Origin: Phytoseiulus persimilis
Taxonomy: Eukaryota; Arthropoda; Arachnida; Mesostigmata; Phytoseiidae
Reading direction: 5' to 3'
DNA length: 64,000 nt
NCBI GenBank assembly: GCA_037576195.1
Contig: CM075101.1
Coordinates: 21,576,001 to 21,640,000 of the forward strand
Below, in pieces: positions 59,111 to 64,000 of the stretch. Under the pieces are notes generated by a model. That model worked only from the letters and a program-made list of their open reading frames with translations, did not search any database and was not told where the DNA came from. Numbering within the stretch: the stretch's first letter is position 1; every line of letters starts with the position of its first letter. A program made the translations under genes and the position numbers.

Positions 59111-62100
59111 TTAAATAAGCCTCTCCTCTGGCGGTGGTTTGATAACATGGGCCATTTCCACTCGAGAACCGTAGATTTCTTGCCGTGAGGGCGAGTAGGT
59201 GCCGCGCGTGGCTCGCTTGCGTTTCGCGACGCGCAGAAAGAGACCTGGAGTTGAACTCATCCGTTATGAGCGACCCACGATTAAATTCAATGAGTTCTGT
59301 ATATGGGATTTCACCGATATGTACTCACCAACAGCAACTATGAAACAGAGCAGCACAATGCAAGCCGCGGAGAGACCCACGATCAATCGAATGTCTGATG
59401 AAGAGAGGGCTGTTCGTCTCTGAAAAGTGCGAGATTCCCGATTAGGTCCCGCGATTTCCCAACGAGCATGATTTTTGTCGAACGAGATCCCCGAAACAAA
59501 GCCGGTAAACTCACGTCTTCACATCGCTGACCCGTGAAGCCGTCTAAGCAGCTACATACGAACTTCAACTCGTTTGCTTCGAACGGAAGGCAGCTCCCTC
59601 CATTTTCGCATGGGTTCTGCTCGAAACAGGTGTTGTTGAAAGAACCTGTGGGGGAACGGAAATTCAGAACGGCTCCGAGTTCTCGAAAGGTGGTTGGATA
59701 TCCTCCTGGAGGTCGCTCGCTCGAGTTCATCCCCGACCCGACATAGTACTCACACATCGGACCGAAGTACTCGGGAGGGCACATGCATTCAAACGAGCCC
59801 CGAAGATTTTTACAGGTTCCGCCATTGAGACACTTCTGGAACAAGCATTCATCTACGTCTTGGTTGCACCGCTCTCCTTTGAAGCCAGCTGCAATTGAGA
59901 ATAGAAATCAGCCCAGTTCTCGCAGCTTGAAGCTGAGTAAACGCCAATCACCGTCTGGATGGGTTCGTCGACACTATATCGACGTCTGCATGACTCTTGT
60001 GTAACTCACTTCCGCTGCAGTTGCATGTCCTGCCGCCGATGTGTTTCGTGCAGGTTCCGCCGTTCTCGCAGCCATCCAGAGCGCAGTAGTCGATTTCATG
60101 ATCGCAGATATGTCCTATTGAAGAAACGTCTTGTGATAAGGATGTCGGGATCAACCGAGCTCGCATCCGACGACGGTCACCATGATCATGAGGCTCATGC
60201 GCCAATGAAGAGGCCTCACCTCCGTATCCTTTGGGGCAGTTGCATCTGAAGGTGGCTTCTCGATTCACCGATTGGCATCGACCGCCGTTTTGGCACGGTT
60301 GAGCTTTGCAAAAGTTCTTCGGAACTTCACAATCTCGTCCTTCGAATCCGGGCGAGCACGTACAGTCATACTGTGAATAAAGAACAGCGTGAACGGCTGC
60401 TCGGCTTGTTTGAGCTCAAACTCGAATTCCTCTGCGAACAGGAAGGAGCACTCACGGCGATTGGGGTTTTGTCGGACGGTGTTTTGTTCGAGCAGGTTCC
60501 ATTGTTGAGACACGGCGATGAGAAGCAATCAATTATACGGCGATCCTGCCGGAGAAGGGGGAGAGGCGTCATTTTGGGGCTCAATTCGACAGAGCTCACC
60601 GCCACCATTGTCAGTTACACACAGCAAAAGATGGAGAAGCGGCTCCTGTATCCCTCGCTCAGTTCTGATAGAAGCTTGACACTCACTTGACAGCTGGCTC
60701 CGTCCCATTCGGGGGTGCAATGACAAGTGTAATTTCCAGGAGTTGTGTCCTCACACGTTCCGCCGTTGTGACATGGTGAGGAGCGGCAGTAAAGGATTCG
60801 TTGCTCGCAGCGTAGTCCCTCAAATCCTTCAGAGCAAACGCATTGATATGATCCCACAGTGTCTCGACAGGATCCTTGATTCTGAAAAAGGAAGCAAAAT
60901 GCAATTCGTTTCCGGGTCCTTCGTTCCGCACCTGGATTTCAATGCGTACGGAAAGCAATGGGAGTATACTTGCCAAACAGGGTTCGGTCATTGCAACGCA
61001 TTCGTCAATGTTTTCCTGACAGTTGAGTCCCTGCCATCCTTCCTTGCATTCGCAACGGAAGGAGCTTGAGGGGTCAGAACATTTTCCGCCGTTGTCGCAG
61101 TCGCCCTCCCAGCATAGCACGAGTCCAAGCGTGGGTCGGGCGGATCCCACCTGGGAACATTTTCCTTTTAGCTTGGAGAGCTCAGACGAGGTAGGCTCAG
61201 GGGCTCGACACCCGATACCCCGTCAAACAAAGTGAACGAACACCTCGACTCACCATGATGAATTTGTTCTTTGTTGTGCTGTTGAGCAGCTGTGAATCTT
61301 CGAAGAACGGTAGGAGTATATTTCCGATGCGGACTTCTCCGAGAGCACCTTTCAAACGCTCTCCGAGACGAATCTGTTCAAAAACCATTCCATGTAGTGG
61401 ATTCGATAAACGTACTGCGGCGTCATGAAAAGCTGATGAGCCGTGCGAGTTCCTTTGATCGATATGCCGCAGATACAAACCTCATCCAAACTGGACCCTA
61501 TATTCAACGTCGAGTTCAATGCAACCGTTGTTTCGCTCCCGTCGATGGAAACTTTGAGCTGGAATTATCAAGGGACAAGAATGAAATCACCACGATTGCA
61601 ACAATCATCGGTCTAGAGCGAGATGAGGGTAGATGAAGGATCCACATGCCCTCAGAGAGGCTCACCTTGTTGGTCTCCACGGAATCTATCCGCACGTCGT
61701 GCCAGATCCCGTCAGTCATCGCCTTGTTCCCCACTTGTATCTGCATAACGGGGAAGTTCTGTTATTGACTGCCACACAGAGAATGAGAGTTGCAAAACCG
61801 ATCCCCCTCTTGGCCACTCGGGTTACCTTCTGGCCGTTTGCGTTGAGATTGAGTTTTCCGTCCGCGCCGACTCCAACACGAAGTACTTGGCCCGCCGATG
61901 ACAACTGTAGTATGTCAGCCGCGGATTCCAAGATAACCTGAGGAATGATCGTGACCAATGAGAACAATTTTAGAAGCTTCGAGGGAATGGAATCCGAGCA
62001 GAAATGAACAGCGATGCTAACCCTCAGATCGACGGACGTCATCCCCTCTCTCGTGGAGTTGTCCAGGACAGCTCTATACTCGAGTGTGGATTTTCCCTCG

Positions 62101-63959
62101 AACGATGCGTTCATCACGCACTCGTATCCATCAACGAGGTCTTGGCACTTCGAGCTTCCAGGACAAGCGAATTTCCTGGGAACGAATGCGTTGAAACCTG
62201 AGCAACTTCTCTTAGTTAAGTGGGAGATGAGGTCCGTTTTGGATCCATAAGCTCACCTGCATGGTTTTAGCTCTTCACACAGGTTGCCTCTGAAGTCGGA
62301 CGTGCAGACACACTCGAAAGCGTTGAAAGTGTCCACACAAGTTGCGCCGTTCAGGCATGGGCTCGAATCACAAACCGGATCTCCCTGAGAACCAGACAGG
62401 GGCCGTCATCATACGGAAAGGAGCGGATGATTCAGGAGTTCCAGAATTGGTATATGGCTGATCGTCTCGGCGTCATGCTGCAGAACTCACCATCTTGCCC
62501 TCAATGACGTTCTGTCGCTCCAGGGCCTTCCCGAACCGGAACCCCTCGACGTTCTGGAGAGTGAAAGGCACGTGCTGGTTGCCAACACGCACGTCCTGCA
62601 GAATTCCCTTGAAATTCGGGGTGTTGCCACTTGGGTCAGTCACACCTTCCACCTGACGTTTCCTCCTTATCGTGGCCACCGGTGCCGGCGGAACTGGTGC
62701 CGCCACTCTCGGTAACACGGGGGCCTCGGTGGGTATCCTGATCTGAGCCGGTGTCAAGGTTGTGGCCACCGGACTCGCCATTTGTTTCAACGAGTTGACT
62801 GGCTTCGGTTGCGCTGCATTAGGTGACTTCTGAGTTTCACTCTTGTGAGTATTCATCCACCCGAGATGGAGTTCGCTGACTTTGAGAATCCCACCGTTGA
62901 GGGGCAGACTTCGATTCGCCTGAATTGGGAGAAGAATAAACGATGGAAGTGAAAGATGGATGAGGCCGGTGAACTCATTGAGCTTTTCCCACGGACGGAT
63001 CTGAACTTCCTTACCTTATCCACGGTGACACTTAGAGAACTTTGACTGCGCTCAACTTGGACGAAATGGAGATCGCCATCATCGAGTCGGGGACCATCGA
63101 CTGCCAACTGGTAAACGGCGGCATCCAACTTTAAAATGACTTTGAGATGGCCTTGGTCAAGGACCGCCGCTAAATAGCTGTCTTGTGGTTGTTGAGTCGG
63201 ATCTGTCCCCATGTAGAACAGGAGACCGGAAGCGCTCCTAGTCAGAGCGAACAAGGAGATATCTGTGGTTCGGGATATGCTCTCAGCTTGTTCCGGTTCA
63301 ATCAAAACCTGCGAGGAAGAAGTCTGAGTTATTCCCGGAGCACGTCGAGAGATTCAGTTCGTTGCGCCGTTCGAATTTCCGATAAACTCACCTTGACCCA
63401 CGACAAATTCTTCATGAAGCCGAATGTCGCTGACGGATAGAACTTCTCGCAGAGCTGTCCGTAGAAAGGTCTCTGACACAGACAGGAACGGCTGAACCAC
63501 TCATCGTGGCACTGTGGATTTTCAGGGTGTCAGAGATGGCTCCGTGAACCGGTAGGGGGGGGGGAGGCACGCAGGGAAGAGTACAATGATGTTGGAAGGA
63601 CACATGCCCACAACGAATCGCTTACCTCTCCTCCGTTTTGACAAGGATTCCGGGTACATTGAGGCGTACGAACGCAAACATCAGAGGTCTCGTGCAGGTG
63701 TTCTTTCTGTCGCGACGGGATCATCAATTCATCGTTCACACGGATCTGGAAAGAAAAATCATCGTAGAGTCGAGGTCATCGAGGATTTAGTTTACGACCA
63801 AATCAACGAATCGTCCCGCGATCCAGTTTCAACGTACCTCTTGCATGCAACCTAAGAACCCGTCGGTTTGTCCCGAAGCTGCGACGTCAGAGAAACCGAG
63901 AGTTACACTCGTCACGTTCGACCCCTTCAGGGTACCTTCATTCTCGCCGTGCAGTTGCC
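59111..63959 (-). CDS. crb: Crumbs apical polarity receptor, C-terminal 20 exons (5' end outside window)
   Basis: Exons 5'->3': 63959-63838, 63745-63626, 63511-63392, 63308-63015, 62919-62491, 62384-62257, 62175-62022, 61937-61827, 61740-61666, 61558-61481, 61373-61254, 61150-60974, 60881-60687, 60545-60456, 60370-60220, 60114-60010, 59888-59754, 59645-59515, 59419-59329, 59244-59111; about 986 residues, all phases consistent. Order: end of a laminin-G domain (FLGCMQEIRV), EGF, laminin-G, EGF, laminin-G, eight EGF repeats, one transmembrane helix ([19 protein letters not shown]), then a 44-residue tail. The tail has the Crumbs FERM-binding segment [10 protein letters not shown] and ends PPPEERLI, the PDZ ligand bound by Stardust/PALS1 and PAR-6. 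By family, Crumbs sits in the apical membrane of epithelia and photoreceptors, where it sets polarity and restrains Hippo signalling. Fly Crumbs is about 2,150 residues, so roughly half lies beyond 64,000. Oddities: a GC-AG intron, a Pro-rich insert with RRKR in the middle laminin-G domain, and two laminin-G domains lacking the usual closing cysteine. Confidence 0.95.
60882..60973 (-). other. crb: GC-AG intron of crumbs
   Basis: The exon ends at 60974 in ...CCC TGT TTG and the intron starts GCAAGT, the classic GC donor consensus, ending TTTTTCAG. Using this site gives phase 0 on both sides and restores a perfect EGF motif (EPCLNQGSC). The nearest GT, two bases further (GTATAC), would be phase 1 and shift the frame. 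Confidence 0.85.
62608..62853 (-). other. crb: Pro/Thr/Ala-rich insert in the second laminin-G domain of crumbs, with RRKR
   Basis: Inside the 429-nt exon, about 80 residues of low-complexity sequence rich in Pro, Ala, Thr, Val and Lys separate LELHLG-type strand sequence from the next strand ([11 protein letters not shown]). Near its end the peptide IRRKRQVEG contains RRKR at 62656-62667, which matches the furin consensus R-x-K/R-R. The exon is open throughout with no splice signal to remove the insert. Confidence 0.7.
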
Positions 63960-64000
63960 CTGGAATCGGAATGCAGCGATGAGCTTCACATGGCGCGCAG

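Noticed and set aside
62175..62210. Alternative crumbs acceptor TTGCTCAG near 62198
   Set aside because: Its use would put the exon out of frame with the preceding phase-2 donor; CCCAG ending at 62176 restores the frame.
1..64000. tRNA, rRNA, CRISPR arrays, bacterial operons
   Set aside because: No tRNA B-box in a cloverleaf context, no rRNA-like block and no regular direct repeats with spacers were seen; the DNA is clearly eukaryotic.

Overview
The window is eukaryotic nuclear DNA. Its recognisable genes are cut by short GT-AG introns (mostly about 50-200 bp). Repeats are simple: GA/CT microsatellites and homopolymeric C/G tracts. Gene content (a crumbs orthologue with the invariant cytoplasmic tail, a hexosaminidase D, a BTB/zinc-finger factor) points to an arthropod. 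About 50% GC, intron-dense genes and a small secreted cysteine-rich protein would fit an arachnid such as a mite, but that is inference and I cannot name the species.

Layout. Positions 1-35,489 are gene-poor. The first 26 kb is GC-rich, with GA/CT repeats, homopolymer C tracts, a long alternating purine/pyrimidine inverted repeat (19.8 kb) and many meaningless open frames. The only protein similarity I could argue for there is a glycosyltransferase-92-like locus on the minus strand (10.8-11.75 kb) that seems to lack its catalytic middle. Two isolated exon-like segments with good splice signals (7.2 and 26.1 kb) are listed with low confidence. From 26 to 35 kb the DNA is more AT-rich and nothing firm is visible.

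The right half holds the real genes. A two-exon BTB/C2H2 zinc-finger gene lies at 35.49-38.94 kb (+), with a poly(A) signal. A multi-exon, membrane-anchored hexosaminidase D (GH20) gene lies at 43.4-46.5 kb (+). A three-exon gene for a 135-residue secreted eight-cysteine protein lies at 50.13-50.82 kb (+), with its own poly(A) signal. The C-terminal 20 exons of crumbs run on the minus strand from 63,959 to 59,111, and the gene continues beyond the right edge. All reading phases in crumbs, in the eight-cysteine gene and in the BTB gene close exactly; in hexosaminidase D only the second-exon acceptor and the last exon are ambiguous.

The genes do not form one pathway. Crumbs is an apical polarity receptor, hexosaminidase D a glycosidase, the BTB protein a probable transcription factor, and the eight-cysteine protein is of unknown function. 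The stretch between hexosaminidase D and crumbs (46.5-58 kb) also contains fragments that look like exons of further small secreted or lineage-specific genes; these are marked as uncertain.
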